A stretch of DNA of 64,000 nucleotides from Ilyonectria destructans (taxonomy: Eukaryota > Ascomycota > Sordariomycetes > Hypocreales > Nectriaceae): positions 3,782,001 to 3,846,000 of the forward strand of contig JAHEWK010000002.1 of NCBI GenBank assembly GCA_020740775.1, given 5' to 3'. The translations under genes were made by a program, and so were the position numbers. The notes beneath the pieces were generated by a model, which was not told the origin of the DNA, did no database searches, and saw only the letters and a program-made list of their open reading frames with translations. How positions within the stretch are numbered: position 1 is the stretch's first letter; each line of letters opens with the position of its first letter. This document shows, in pieces, positions 24,426-36,400 of the stretch.

Positions 24426-24630
24426 TTGAGCGCGAAAGTGAGCCAGGGCCAAACGGAACGCAACAGGAGCCAGGGCAGGAAACCGAAATGGAGTCGAAAC
24501 TGGTCGTTGGCAAACCGGGATGGCGAGGCCGCAAGGCAAGACTCGAGACAGACCAGGCTGGGATGTCGGATTCCTTGATAATATTAACTTATGGATTGGG
24601 ACGGATTGGGATGGTTGGATGGATGGACGA

Positions 24631-24659
24631 ATGGAGGGATGGAGGGATGGAGGGATGGA
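24631..24659. repeat. 8-bp tandem repeat GGAGGGAT
   Basis: Three and a half copies, preceded by a looser GGATGGAT run from about 24608. Confidence 0.8.
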
Positions 24660-27600
24660 CAGAGAGCCCCTCCTCCCCTAACTTATGGCCCTGATGGATG
24701 GATGAGCGCCCTGATGCGCCCTGAACCGCCCTGCGTCTTGAACACCTTTCTCACCTTACACACAAGAGATTACCTGCATAGTACCACCCTGACGCCCTCG
24801 CCCGCCGCACCGGACACGCTACAGCCAGCATGCGCCCAGGTATGCACGGAGTACCTCGGCCGCCCGTGCTGTGGGCATCAAGCGGACCTACAACGGCCGC
24901 GCAGGGCATCATTGCAGCACTCTCCGGCGCCAGGTGGGGTGGGATCATGCTGCAGCCCAGCGCAGTGTTAGCCCTCTACGTAGTATGCTTTTTTTATTTT
25001 TTATTTCAATCCTCTGCCCATCAGACCAGGAGCCTGGGAAACTAGTTGCCATCGGGCGCTACTGGCTGCCAACTACGGGCCCTGGCCTGACAATCGGCAT
25101 CGCAGCAGACGCAGGGAAGGCCCAGCAGAAGCAATCAATCAATCAGCTCACGCCCGCCGGGGTGGGTCGGCACTTTACCAGGGCCCTCAACAAGGGCCTT
25201 TTACAAGGGGGGTTAAGTTAAGGGTACGGTAAGGGGACGGACGGGCTGATCAAGGCTTGCTAGTACAAAACAGCACCAGTTATTAGTCAGTTGGCAGCAT
25301 ACGTAGCGGCTCAAGGGAGGCGGGAGAGACTCCACGTTTTCTACTAGGTCAGCCTCCAGGTTCATTGTCGAGGCACTGGAGGAGGAGCAGGGTCCCCGCT
25401 GGGGCTTCGGGCTCTGGAAGCTCTCAACCTTCCTTCTTCGTATTCCTCACAGGAACGGTGAGTGTGGCAGCTGACTCCTCCAACAGTCGGCGATGCTACT
25501 CTACGAAGTACATATCCATAGTACTGTAAATTACATCGTACATACCCGAGTGCTGTACATAATCTACGGAGTAAGCTCTCCTGCAGATGGCGGCCATGGC
25601 CGCTTCCGGGGCTGCGGTCGTCACCAAGGAACCCTCTATATCCCCGACCTGATATTGCTCCAGTTCCTGGCTCAGGTGAGCAGAGGCCGCGAACCTCGGC
25701 CAGATCTCACGCACGAAGCAATTAATTTGTTCCTGCATGCCTGGGGAGGTATGGAGCACGAAGCCCAGGGCAACCGCGTGTTCTCGTCCTTGCCTTGACT
25801 CGCTGAAATTCTCGATCCATTCCTCTCCATCGTGCGATTCCCAACGGATGCATGCAGCGCTGCACGGATGGACGCAGGGCCAGACGGTCAGGCGCCTCTC
25901 AAAGGCAGGGCCACAGGGAGGAGACTGCCGAGATGACCGATTGGAGAATCTCGGGAGTCCATCAATAAGGGCGGGAAGGGGGGTGCTCCATTGTGATTCG
26001 AGCGGACGGTAAGGATGGTTGGTTTTCCTTTCTTTTTCCTCTGATGGTTGTGGGCTGCTGCTGTTTTCCTTTTTTCCACTCTCCCTTCCCCGTTATAGTT
26101 GCTTTTTTTTCTTAGTATTCGCAAAGCCATGCCCAATACTCAATGCGCTCGTCATCAATGGGCTCATTCGATGTGGTACTTTTCAGGAGGCTAGCCCAAG
26201 TGAAGAACAGGCCATATCTTCATGGCAACATCACGGTGTCATTCATGTGTGCATCTGCTACAACACACCTGCAAGGCACGGGAGCTGACAAGTAAACAAA
26301 TCCCCGGTTGTGGCAGGTGATAGTGTCGGTTCCCCTGACGCCGATTTCAACATCGACTGCACCTCGTCCATTCACAGCGGCGCATTCTGACAGTGCACAT
26401 CACACAAATCTCGGCGCGTCGTCTTGGAGAGAGACGGTCGATCTAGGCGCCATCCCAATGCGCCCGTGTTCATGTCGATCTTCTCATGGGGCCTCCTATC
26501 ACATCCCGCGCCCGCCGCCAACGCCGTCAAACGCCGCCAACGATGTCTAACCTTGTTGAGCCACCATCGCCGTCGTTTGTGATCCAGTTCCAGATTGCCC
26601 CGTCACAGTTCCCGGCTCCGGATGTATGTACTGCACATGAGCTTCCCCTCCCCTCCATAGGAGAATTGCGCAGCTGGGCGCCGAGCTGAGAAATGGCTTG
26701 GCTCTCCCAGCTTCGGCCATTGTTTGTTGGGAGCCGTACCTGAATAACTCGAACCGACTATCTCCTTTGGCCGTCGTACGACTTATCCGCCTCGTCCTCT
26801 TCCTCCCGAGCGACCCACCACCATCTACTGCGGCTACCCAGGTAAGCAAGCCACACGGTATCCGTATTCCCGGACCAACAACAAAGATTCGCCTTTTCAA
26901 CCGTGGGAACGAAACCAAAGAGAAAATCACGGAGAAAAATGGACTCGAGGTGCGATACTCGGACGAGACGAACATGCCCCTTCACGTAACAGCGCCCGCC
27001 AGTCCCACCCAACACGGCCCTCCTGTGGGCCGTCAATCCTAAACGGAATTGAGGATCATGGAACCGCTGCTGTCATTTCTCATTGAAAAGGAAGAGAAGC
27101 GAGCTCCGGTTGCTGCTCCAGCGACAGCCAGCGCCCTCGCGAGTCTAGCTTGGAGCCCGCTACCGAACGAGATGAACATGCGATGATCCCTTCCTCCATC
27201 CCCGCTCTCTCTCGGCGACCCGCGACTCCGCTGGGCGCTATTCGCCTTGCGCTATGCACAATGCGCTCCCTTTGTTGTACCGTGCTGCCGGTTTTTTGCT
27301 TTTCTATCCCACTTAGACCCTTTAAAACGGGCCCAGTACGTGCTGCGCGTGAGCTGCGTACAGGCCAGTGCATATCTCAAGCCGGTTGAGTCCTCTCTAC
27401 ACTACGTACTGACCGGCAGCCTCCTTGTCTCGGCGAGCGAGGACCCGCCGATTACCCAGTTTGGAGGGTGTTCACGGCCGGGTCCGTCGCAATCGCTGGC
27501 CGACGAGAAAGACTCGGGCGGGCGTTTCGACAAGGTCCATCATAACTCAGATTCCCGAGGGCGTCCGGGCATGTGGGGGGGATTGAGAACATCGGGTGCT

Positions 27601-30600
27601 GTTTATTTCTGTCACAATGGGTTCATGATTCCCCCGGTCAAGCCAAGGAGACCTGGGAGACGTTGGGAAGCGGTAGGCGCACGGCAGGAGGCGGTCGATG
27701 CGGTCGATGCGATCGGGTCGCTTACACCCGCGGACCGACGATAAGTCAATTGTGATGCATCACAGCCAGGATCCGCCCCCATGAGACGTCACTTCGGCAG
27801 AGATTCCATGATTCGAGAGCACGTCACATGGTGGTACTCTGGAATACCTTGTCAATCCTCTCATTAAACTCGACGAGTTTGGAGAGTTGAGCATCTACGG
27901 GGTGTTCATTCGTATCCCTCCTTCTCCAACGCCTACTGCCGCATGCCCCAATATACAGTACTGTCAATCCCCGTCCATTGGGTGTTGGCGTTACCGACGT
28001 ATGCAAATGATATGCAGCTGCACAGCAAGAATGGCACCGCAATCCTGCGCAGGGCAACACGCAGGGCAGTGGGCAATGGGCCGCATCAGCCCAGGGAAAC
28101 GTGAGGGAGGGTGACGGGGTTCAGCTAGGTCTCACTCCAGGAGCCTGAAGCGGAAGCGGAAGACAAGGGACTCGGGATTTGACCCAACAAGCCAAAAACG
28201 CTCATACACGTTACACACAGCACACGTCAATGTTGGCGTCTGTAATTACAATGTCCAACAGGGCGAAGAAGAGAGAAACTTTACCCAATCATGCCCAGCC
28301 TATTAGCTCAGGCTGTTTATCTCCTCCGCCTTCTGTTCAGCTCTCCACGCGCAGCCTTTCGCCCCAAAGAGCCAACACAGAGCCCAGAGTGACAACTGCC
28401 GGTCTCCTAGCGGCACGCCCACTGGCCGCCACCATCCATCCCCATCTACAGTAGACGCCATCTCAACCATGAGGCGCTCTCCTTGCGCTCCCATTGGATC
28501 ACTGGCAGACATGTTCTCCCTCCATATCCGGGAGCTAAGATGCTAGCCCTGCGCCATTGACGACTCAGACCACTCAGTCGAGTACTCACGGTCTGGGCCG
28601 GGGGATGACATTTCGCTTACACGGCTTCCACGTATTGCCGCATTGGCTGCATCACCACCAGTTCCCTAGGGCCAACAACAACAATTCCGGGCTGCAGCCT
28701 TACGGATACAAACTGTGTACATCCTAAAGCCCCTCACAGCGTTGGTTGCGTGTTTTCTGCACCGTCATTTTACCAACGCACCCCGTTGCGGCGCCAAGTC
28801 GACGATCCCAACGGCCTCTCCCATGGTAAGACATTTCGGGTTGACGGAGACTGCGAGACCAATGGGCATTTCCGGCCATGTCACAGCGCACATCAGACAC
28901 GCAAATCCCTCCAGCCGCCGGCGAGGCAACAAGACTCCTCATCTTTCCCCCGTCCACCCCGTCCATGCTTTTTGCGGGTTTGTCTCCCTCTTCCCGTCCC
29001 CCGCTCGTTGATCAACGCTCGGATCCGCGACATTGCGGACCGAGCACGGAGCGTTTTCTCGCCCCCGCGCCCTCGCAAAATCGACATTCCGATCGATGTC
29101 GGAGCTTTTTTTTTCTTTTTTGGCGGATTTTGCCCTCTCCCTTGTCGTTGAATTGCTTTCTCCTGTGAAACAGAGTCGAAAAGGAAGACAGGGTGGCTTG
29201 GATTGCCTAATGTGCGTGTGCATAAGGCCGAGCGCGGGTTTTGATCGGCACCACGTCCAAGCTGTCGGGTCTTTCATTCAGATCCAGTCGCGAATGACGT
29301 CGTGAGCCGATGCGAGACCGGAGAGACATAAGTACTCATGATACCATGAATACGTTTTAGAATTTTGCATGGTATCGTATCAGAATTTAAATTAAACATG
29401 ATTTGATAGAATCTTAGTACAAGCAGTTAACCAAGAGGCTCGCTCAACGTCTTTCACAGACGTCAGTTGGTGCGCCGAGTGAGAGGACAGGGAATGTCTC
29501 TGTTTCTTCTGCCGTCCCCACACGCGCCTGTTTGAGAAGAACCATCTTCGGAATTTGGGATTCGTTGCCTGGGGTTCCATCTCCGATTCATGTACTAATT
29601 TTATCCGTGCTAGACGGTGAGAAACCACACCAGGAAACCCTTGTGGTTTAAACTGATTGGCATTTAGACCGTCGTCAATATATCACACCGTGCAACTTAA
29701 GGCCAAAGTAGGGAGATGAGACCATCTAGGATCGTCACCAACGCGATCTCGGATATCTGACTTGCCGGCTTTGATCTGTTTGTGAGCGGTACCGCGCCGT
29801 GACGTGTAATTCCGCGCCCAGGCTCTCAGCCAACAGAACACACTCAAAGGGCTCCGTAGATCGGCGCGGCTCCACCTGCTCAAGTGGCATCCTCGCTTGG
29901 TAGCCCAAAACTGTATTTCCTCTAAAATGGCTGAAGCGAGATTTTGATAAACGGCATGGGTACGGAGTAGCAGGAATGCGTTCTTGACATAAATCACAAT
30001 GAGCGAGCACATTGCAGCCCATGTCAACCATCTGAATCATTCTGTGACGCTGCCCATGTCAGTGGGGTCGCGGAGACGCCGAATCACAGCGGTCTCAATT
30101 CCAGCCTAAAATATCGTGTGGAGGGTTTGTCGAGATCCTTCCAAGGCAATAAAGTTGCGTCTGCACGGAGTAGCATTCCGTGAATGTTCATGGAAGATAG
30201 TACAAAAATGCGGAATAAAAGTTAATTCGACCGCTCGAGATAGAATACCTTGCCACTGTCAACACTGGGTTCTGACTTCACCGGTGTCATCGTCGCCCAT
30301 TATTGACGCTGATAGAATATACTTCCATGAATAAGGCGCGGAATTTCTAGCTTTCCGCTATCCCCAACATTTTATCCCCGTCCGTATTAGCTGAGAATGT
30401 CCGCGCATCGCTCCAGGTTAAAACACAACTTTTGCATCGAAAGATGGACACCATACGTTCATTCGTAGCACTGTGGTCCGACATCATTGAACAAAACAAA
30501 CGGGTGGGAAAGATAGCCCGATCTATGGACATTAGATCGGAGCTGCCTTACTGGGATCTTGTCCCGCATGACGCTTATGTCGGATCGACGTGGGTTTTGT

Positions 30601-31543
30601 GAAGTGTGAGCTACAACAGCTCCCCACTAGTCGTGAAGGAGGCATTTTGCCATCAGCTAGATGGATCTCTCCCCTATATCTTCTAGTTCAGTGACCGGTT
30701 CTTGTATATGACGCCAGAATTTGGAGAGAGCAAATTCCGAAGTCCGCTTGTGGTAATCTCTACCGAGGACACTTGCGACTTTCACAAGGGTTGTGAAATC
30801 ACCCTATACAAGTCAGCCTAGGAGTCTTCAGTCATACCTAGTTAAGTTGTGTTCTCCTCTTACCTGAGTTTGAAGAGTCACGAGACGGCTTTTGATGCCG
30901 CTTTCTCAATGTAGAAATGAACAGACCCTGCGTCTTGAGGATGATTATCATGAACTCTTAGCAACACATTTGTCGAGAAAAGGAAGAGGCTACAGAACTT
31001 GGATCGATCGTCAAATCGTCCACCTCCTGGTTGATGCTGGCGTACTAGCAGCGTCATAGGGTTGGGTCTATGGCTATGTCCTGAATTATTCCACAAAATG
31101 GGATATAAACTGGCCCAGGACCTGCGAGGAAGCCAAGAGGGACCCATAATAAACCAGCCAAAGTTAAAACGTTCAAGAATACAGAGTGAGTCGAAATCCA
31201 GTTCTCGGGTAGAGAGATGGACTTTGAAAGGCAGGGTCATGGGAATAAACGACGCAAAGGAGGCTAATGTTTGAGAGAACTACTTCATGTGCCTAGTGAT
31301 TATACAAGCTCTGAGATATGATACTGTACGTCTAGAGTCCGTGATACTCGTGGTTGGTGGGAGGCGACCTACCCTGGAGTTGGCGTCGATCTAAAACTTG
31401 AATTATTACTAGACGCCTAAGAAGACTGAGTATATAAATAAGTGTAAGAAACAGCGCATATGTTGGTTCATAATGATGGGTATTATGTGAGTTTCTTTCT
31501 AAAAAAGAAATTCGTAGACATGCAGAGGATAACGTGGCTGTCT

Positions 31544-33350
31544 TCAGATGGAAAGTCGCCGTTGAGTTGAGATCTTTCTCAGCCATCCACGAAGATCCCC
31601 GCCGGCTGTGGACCGGATATCTCCATCAATGGGGCCGCTGTCATCATCTGAGTCTAGATTGTCGAGCCACTCGTGCTCGCAAACTGCTCTCTCCGCAACG
31701 GGAAACCCGCCTTCCTCACGGAGCCAGGTGAAGATGTTGCGGGTTACTGATGCCGATTCCTCGTCTTCGAGGTCGAGGCTATCGTAGTTAACCACAATCT
31801 TATCGTTCCAGTTCGACGGTTGTTCGATCTTTCGTGGAATAATGATTGCGGCGGAATTGGCTTGCTCTACCTTCCTCCCATCCTCACAATCTCACGTGAA
31901 TCCTCCATATTCAAGACCGTGAACTCTCCCGCATTAAGCATGTTGGCGAACATCAAGAGCCGTGTCATCCATTGCAGTAGAGCCGAATGGGGCGAACGGA
32001 AATAATGGCGGAGTTATGTAGTTGGTGTCGTGACACAAGTAGAGGAGTCGACATTCATTGGCACGAGATATCTCGCGTATATCCAGGGATATTCTGGAGA
32101 CAGATTCTTGAATAAAAGATGCAAATATCCCGGTCCACGCAGCAGCATTAAGATTGATTTTCTATTAAATAGCCCGAGTGTGTCGTAGGTATATGGTATG
32201 TGCTCCGTTCAGAAACGCACCCATCCTAGGAAGCCGAGGTCTAGATTCCGGGTTATCAACGACCGGAGTAGGATATGTGGATTCTCAATGTCATCCAAAA
32301 CCGCGAACGAGCCTTGCAACCAAACGCCGCAGATGTTGCTTGTGACACCAGGCTCGAAGAAGATACTTTTGAGAAGTGCCTTTATTCCCGTTGCATTGCA
32401 ACTCAACGTTAAGAGCCGGTCCAGCTGGCGGAGCCCCCCGATTGGGGCTGGAGGTATCGAGGTTCTTTCATCCTGGGTAGGCGATTGTTGGGGCAGCTGA
32501 GGAACAGCCAAGCCAATAATATTTTATCCAGAGTTTGCTGTTGGGAGGAGTAGTGCCGCGGCCAGAGCTGCCTGGCTCTGCTCCTCAACACCATGGAGGT
32601 TGCAATATTCTGGCAAATAGCGGAGGGCACCGTTGAAGGAAGCCGGCGAATGCTCACTCGTGTCACTAGACATGTTCGGCTTTGCTGAAAGGACAATGGC
32701 CCGTTCTGACCTGAGTGTTGTGGACCAAGGGGAGTGAAGAAGGCCACCCGTGGCGTTGCGAATTGTTGCATGCCAACCACCATCCACTGATAGAACAACA
32801 GGCCACCACCGAGTAGCACCATCTTCAACATCACCGACATCTACCACCACGGGGGACTGACTATTTTCTGGCGTAGCGGATCCATTCATTAATATTGGCC
32901 TTTTTCGAGGACTATCGTACTCGGGTGCACACGCCCCAGGAATAAGCTCGGCCCACCGGGCGGAAAGGATGTACGACCAAGCCAGCATGAGAATGGACCA
33001 CGTTCGATATCAAATTTCGTACATGGCTCTGACGGCCCTCTCATTGGGACGGACAGTATCCTGCATGGCCGCTGGGATGATGTTGGGTTGTTGGGACGGC
33101 GTCTACAGCGCCCACAGGCGGAGGTACTTGATCGTGAATAGAGTTGTTAACGCTCTGTGTAACCAAATCGATCAAATCCTAATGGGGGCGAGGCGGTTTG
33201 TGGCTGAGCGAATGGTCTCGGCCAACCCGTGTAAAGCACCGCGCACAACACATGACCCATTCCTGCAGATGGGCTGTCGAGGCACCTAATGATTGTTGGT
33301 TGCTAATGGTGATGGAGACACGCCGAGTGATATTCTGAGTGACATTCTGT
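31544..33350 (-). pseudogene. decayed large fungal gene of unknown function
   Basis: On the minus strand one frame stays coding-like from about 33040 to 32209 but is broken by TGA at 33012-33010 (after AVRAMYEI, before YRTWSILMLAWSYILSARWA) and TAA at 32526-32524 (after ALLLPTANSG). Segments such as WAELIPGACAPEYDSPRKR, VVVDVGDVEDGATRWWPVVL and FNGALRYLPEYCNLHGVEEQ resemble a large, function-unknown family common in Fusarium and relatives. Upstream (33350-33050) the frame shifts between TAHLQEWVMCCARC and NNSIHDQVPPPVGAVDAVPT. Downstream, LLMFANMLNAGEFTVLNMED is separated by a one-base shift near 31843 from VEQANSAAIIIPRKIEQPSN and NIFTWLREEGGFPVAE, ending at 31544. Several stops and shifts in otherwise good coding text mark it as a pseudogene. 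Family membership is from memory and unverified. Confidence 0.6.
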
Positions 33351-34165
33351 CGCCGACTTACATCTTCGGTGGCGGTGCAACAGAGCCGGCGCTCTGGACG
33401 AGGAGAGGCCTGTGAATGACTCCAGGGCCAGCTTCTTTTGTTGAATCACAAAGGAATAAGTTAAGCCTTGAGAATACACTGAAACGAAAGTGAGAGTTGG
33501 GCCGACACACATTTACCTCTGGTCACTCTTTGTTCATTTTCCACTCAACTGACACCCACCACACCACGCCATGCAAGGCCACTGGGCGCACGCCTCGCTG
33601 CTGATTGGCATGGCATTTGCCTCACAAAGAAATAAGCAGAACGGGACTTGACCAACAGCCTTGAAAATTTCTTTTCTTTTCATTCATTTTAAAACCACTT
33701 CTCTCTTGCATTGACAGCCACCAACGTCAACGGCCAAACCCAAACACAGACAGCATCAACAAGCTTCCCACCGAGGCTCACATCTGGGTATTGACTTCCA
33801 GCCCCTCTCAGCGGGCTTTAGCGCCGCCGTTACAAGGTTAGCGCTCGCATCAGTACCTGGAGTACCTGGAGCAGTACCTGGAGCAGTACCTGGAGTTCCA
33901 CGTCCACCGCCCGGACCTCAGCGGCCCCCGCCACGCTACGCCCCCTGCGCCGAGTCGCCAGCGCCTTTGTTCCGTCGTTCCGCTGCGCCCATCATCATCC
34001 ATTGTCTCCGTCCTCATCATCATCGCATCCATCTATAACTGTCCCGACGTCTGGGCTTCTGGGACTTGGGCTCCCTTTTCTTCTCCTCTTGCCTCTCCTC
34101 TCCTGCTCCGCCAACCGCCCAAACGATTCCCACCCGTCTCCCGCCGCTCCCTCCTCGTCGCCACC
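33351..34165. other. intergenic region and EAF leader with a minisatellite
   Basis: No gene supported. A tandem of a 12-bp unit lies at 33851-33897. From about 33960 the sequence is pyrimidine-rich up to the EAF start, consistent with its 5' leader. Confidence 0.45.
33851..33897. repeat. minisatellite, unit CAGTACCTGGAG
   Basis: Four copies of a 12-bp unit, one shortened by a base, about 270 bases upstream of the EAF start codon. Confidence 0.85.
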
Positions 34166-35276
34166 ATGGCATTGGCCGGCCTGATTGACCCGACCAAGAC
34201 GGGCAAATACCCTGTCATCCTCGGCGAAGGTATCCTCATGGGCAAAGATGCTAACGAGATCTTTACCGGTATTCGATGTACGTCTCCTCGCTCATGCCCT
34301 TTGAACCCTTATCGGCAATTGATGCTCACTCTCCTCTCTCGCAGACAACCATAAGCCCGCCCTCTCCTCGTCCTCCGCCCCGAGTTCGGCCCGCCTAAAG
34401 CCATCCGTCCCCGGCAAGACAACCTCTTACGACCTCACATACACCGACGACGACAGCAAATACGCCTTCAGCGGCCCTAGAAATACAGCTGATAGTCAGT
34501 ATGTCCTCTACTTCGACCCTGAACGAGAGGCGTTCATTCTGGACAAGATCGATTCCACCTTCAACATGAACGTGACCCGCCTCCCGGACAACTCCGACCC
34601 CGAGAGCCTCCGCCGCCAATACCCTCAGATCGACGACGCGTCGCGGCCTCCCCCCAAGGCCAGCAAGCCTCCCAGCAAGCCTGCCAGCGCCTCCGAAAAG
34701 CCCGCTCCCCAAAAGCCCGCCCCCAAGCCTCGCGCCAAACCCACCGTCCAGAAGAAGGAGGTCAAGCGCAAACCCGAGAAGAAGCAACCTCCCAAGTCCA
34801 TCGCCCTCTCGCTACCCGTCCCTGAACCTGCTAAGCCTCAGCCCGAGCCGCAGCCCAAGCGACGCTCAGGGGACGAGGACGAGGATGAGGATGAGGACGA
34901 CGACGGTGGCCTGCTAGTCGAGTACCCCGGTGCCGACCCCAGGTCGAACCGCCAGACCAACTTCTCCCCGGCCTTCCCGTCGGTCCGTCGTTTCGACGAC
35001 TTTATGAACCAGCGCGAGTCAGAGGGCGATGACGCCGACGGTGAGGATGATGACGATCCCGATATGGACTTTAAGCTGCCCAGTCCCGTCAACCACCAAG
35101 TCTACCAGTCGGCGCCCGACCCTATGGACGTTGACGCTGACGCTGACGCTGACGACGGTGGCGCGGATCTTGAGGATGATCTTGAGAAGGAGATGGAGAT
35201 TGCGTTTGAGGACTTGGAGAACAGCAATGAGGGTAGTCCCGATGGGGACGAGAGCGAGATCAGTGAGGAGGATTAG
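34166..35276 (+). CDS. ELL-associated factor (EAF) transcription elongation protein
   Basis: Two exons: 34166-34277 and 34345-35276, giving 347 aa; the intron is GTACGT...GCAG and keeps the frame. Residues about 10-125 match the EAF N-terminal domain: GKYPVILGEGILMGKDA, TTSYDLTYTDDDSKYAFSGP, QYVLYFDPEREAFILDKID and FNMNVTRLPDN. The domain partners with ELL to stimulate RNA polymerase II elongation in the nucleus. The remainder is low complexity: a Lys/Pro/Ala-rich stretch (about 145-220) followed by strongly acidic Asp/Glu runs to the end, typical of transcription activators. It is convergent with the GFA-domain gene, 241 bases between stops. Confidence 0.88.
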
Positions 35277-35517
35277 ACCAGCTGTCGCATTTCAGTTGCT
35301 TGTTACCGTTTCTTCGATTGGATTATTTTTTAGCATATGGCGTTCATAGGGGCACAAGCCATGATCTCGTTGTATCGAGTTTGATCAATTTGGCGTTGGA
35401 GGAAGATTACCGGTTCTCGATACCAGCTCGCTACTACAATGGCTCAATTTCCGCCAAAAAACAGGAACTATGAATATACAAAGATCACGTACAAATCGAG
35501 CCGAGATTCGAGACGCT

Positions 35518-36047
35518 TTAATTCGCCCTCTCTGCCCCTTCCTCTACACTGTCCAGCTTCCACTTCTCCCCTTTCAAATGATCCGTCACCCCGGGAATCT
35601 CATCGTCGCACCAGAGATGCCTCTTGGTATCGGTTAGCAAATTCCCCCAGCGCGCCAGCACCTCCCTGTCAAACGTCCCGACCGTCATCGCGATGCGCTG
35701 CGTGGTCTCGTCGCGCCAGAATATGAAGCCGCCGCACTCGCTGCAGAAGCCGCGCGCGCGCTGTGGCGAGGCGTGGTACGTCTTGAGCGTGTCTTGCGAC
35801 GAGTACTTGAGCGCTGAGAGGGGCACGCCGTGGAAGCGCGCAAAGAGGGAACCTGTGTTTTTGCGGCATTGGAAGCATTGGCAGGTGGTGGTCTGGAGAG
35901 CGAAGATGGTGTTAGTGTGTGGATTCTTAAGATGAAAGGAAGCCTTACTTCGTCTTTGAAGGAGTGGTCTGGTGGGAACGTGATGGTGTAACGGATGGCA
36001 CCGCAGAGGCACCCGCCCGTGATGGACTCTGGAGTGTCAGAAGACAT
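35518..36047 (-). CDS. GFA/CENP-V domain protein
   Basis: Two exons: 36047-35949 and 35892-35518, giving 157 aa; the 56-nt intron is GTAAGG...CCAG, phase 0. The glutathione-dependent formaldehyde-activating (GFA) fold binds zinc through paired cysteines. Here GGCLCGAIRY supplies Cys13 and Cys15, TCQCFQCR supplies Cys37, Cys39 and Cys42, and GFCSECGGF supplies Cys83 and Cys86, the normal family spacing. Most fungal members have no proven substrate; glutathione adduct chemistry is only a family-based possibility. The start is placed at MSSDTPE because residues further upstream in frame are not family-like and would extend into the leader. Confidence 0.85.
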
Positions 36048-36400
36048 GTTATCGTTGAAGCTGGTAATTATTTTTCTATCTTGATTAAGTCCCAAGGATA
36101 GGATATAATAATACGGAAGGGATGAAGATATCAATAATCGGATTGTTCATCCACGATCAGTAGTGCTTCGCGGGGCTTTATATAGCCTTGTCTAAATCTT
36201 GGCATGTCAACGACGCCTTTCACCTCCTCTCACGACCCCCGCCATCGTGACGATATCCTGACCTCGATTATGCACATTGAGGTCCACAGCGTTATCATAC
36301 ATGGTACAAGTGGTGCAGGTTTCCATCATCCACTCGCTCGGCATACTGCCGTGTATTTCTAATTATGTCGTGGCGTTGCGGTTTGAACTGCCGTCTAAAT
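36048..36400. other. short intergenic spacer (GFA promoter / POP1 3' end)
   Basis: 353 bases between two minus-strand genes: the promoter of the GFA-domain gene and the 3' untranslated end of POP1. No further feature was seen. Confidence 0.5.

Larger units (their letters stand above)
23751..31543. other. 7.8-kb gene-poor region with simple repeats and coding-like debris
   Basis: No intact gene is supported. The first kilobase holds short tandem repeats upstream of the RBR gene. ACGGAGTA occurs at 24846, 25566, 29962 and 30165. Between about 29.6 and 31.3 kb the minus strand contains several disconnected coding-like segments in different frames (for example around 30750-30880, reading LVKVASVLGRDYHKRTSEF and ALSKFWRHIQEPVTELEDIG before a stop). 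These look like debris of a decayed gene, but I cannot name a family. Confidence 0.4.

Noticed and set aside
26540..26750. Possible two-exon 55-aa protein (MSNLVEPPSPSFVIQFQIA...)
   Set aside because: Splice sites exist but no similarity, conservation or composition support; short enough to arise by chance.
27247..27744. 165-codon plus-strand open frame
   Set aside because: No recognisable domain, Arg/Gly/Pro-rich late part, and no transcription context.
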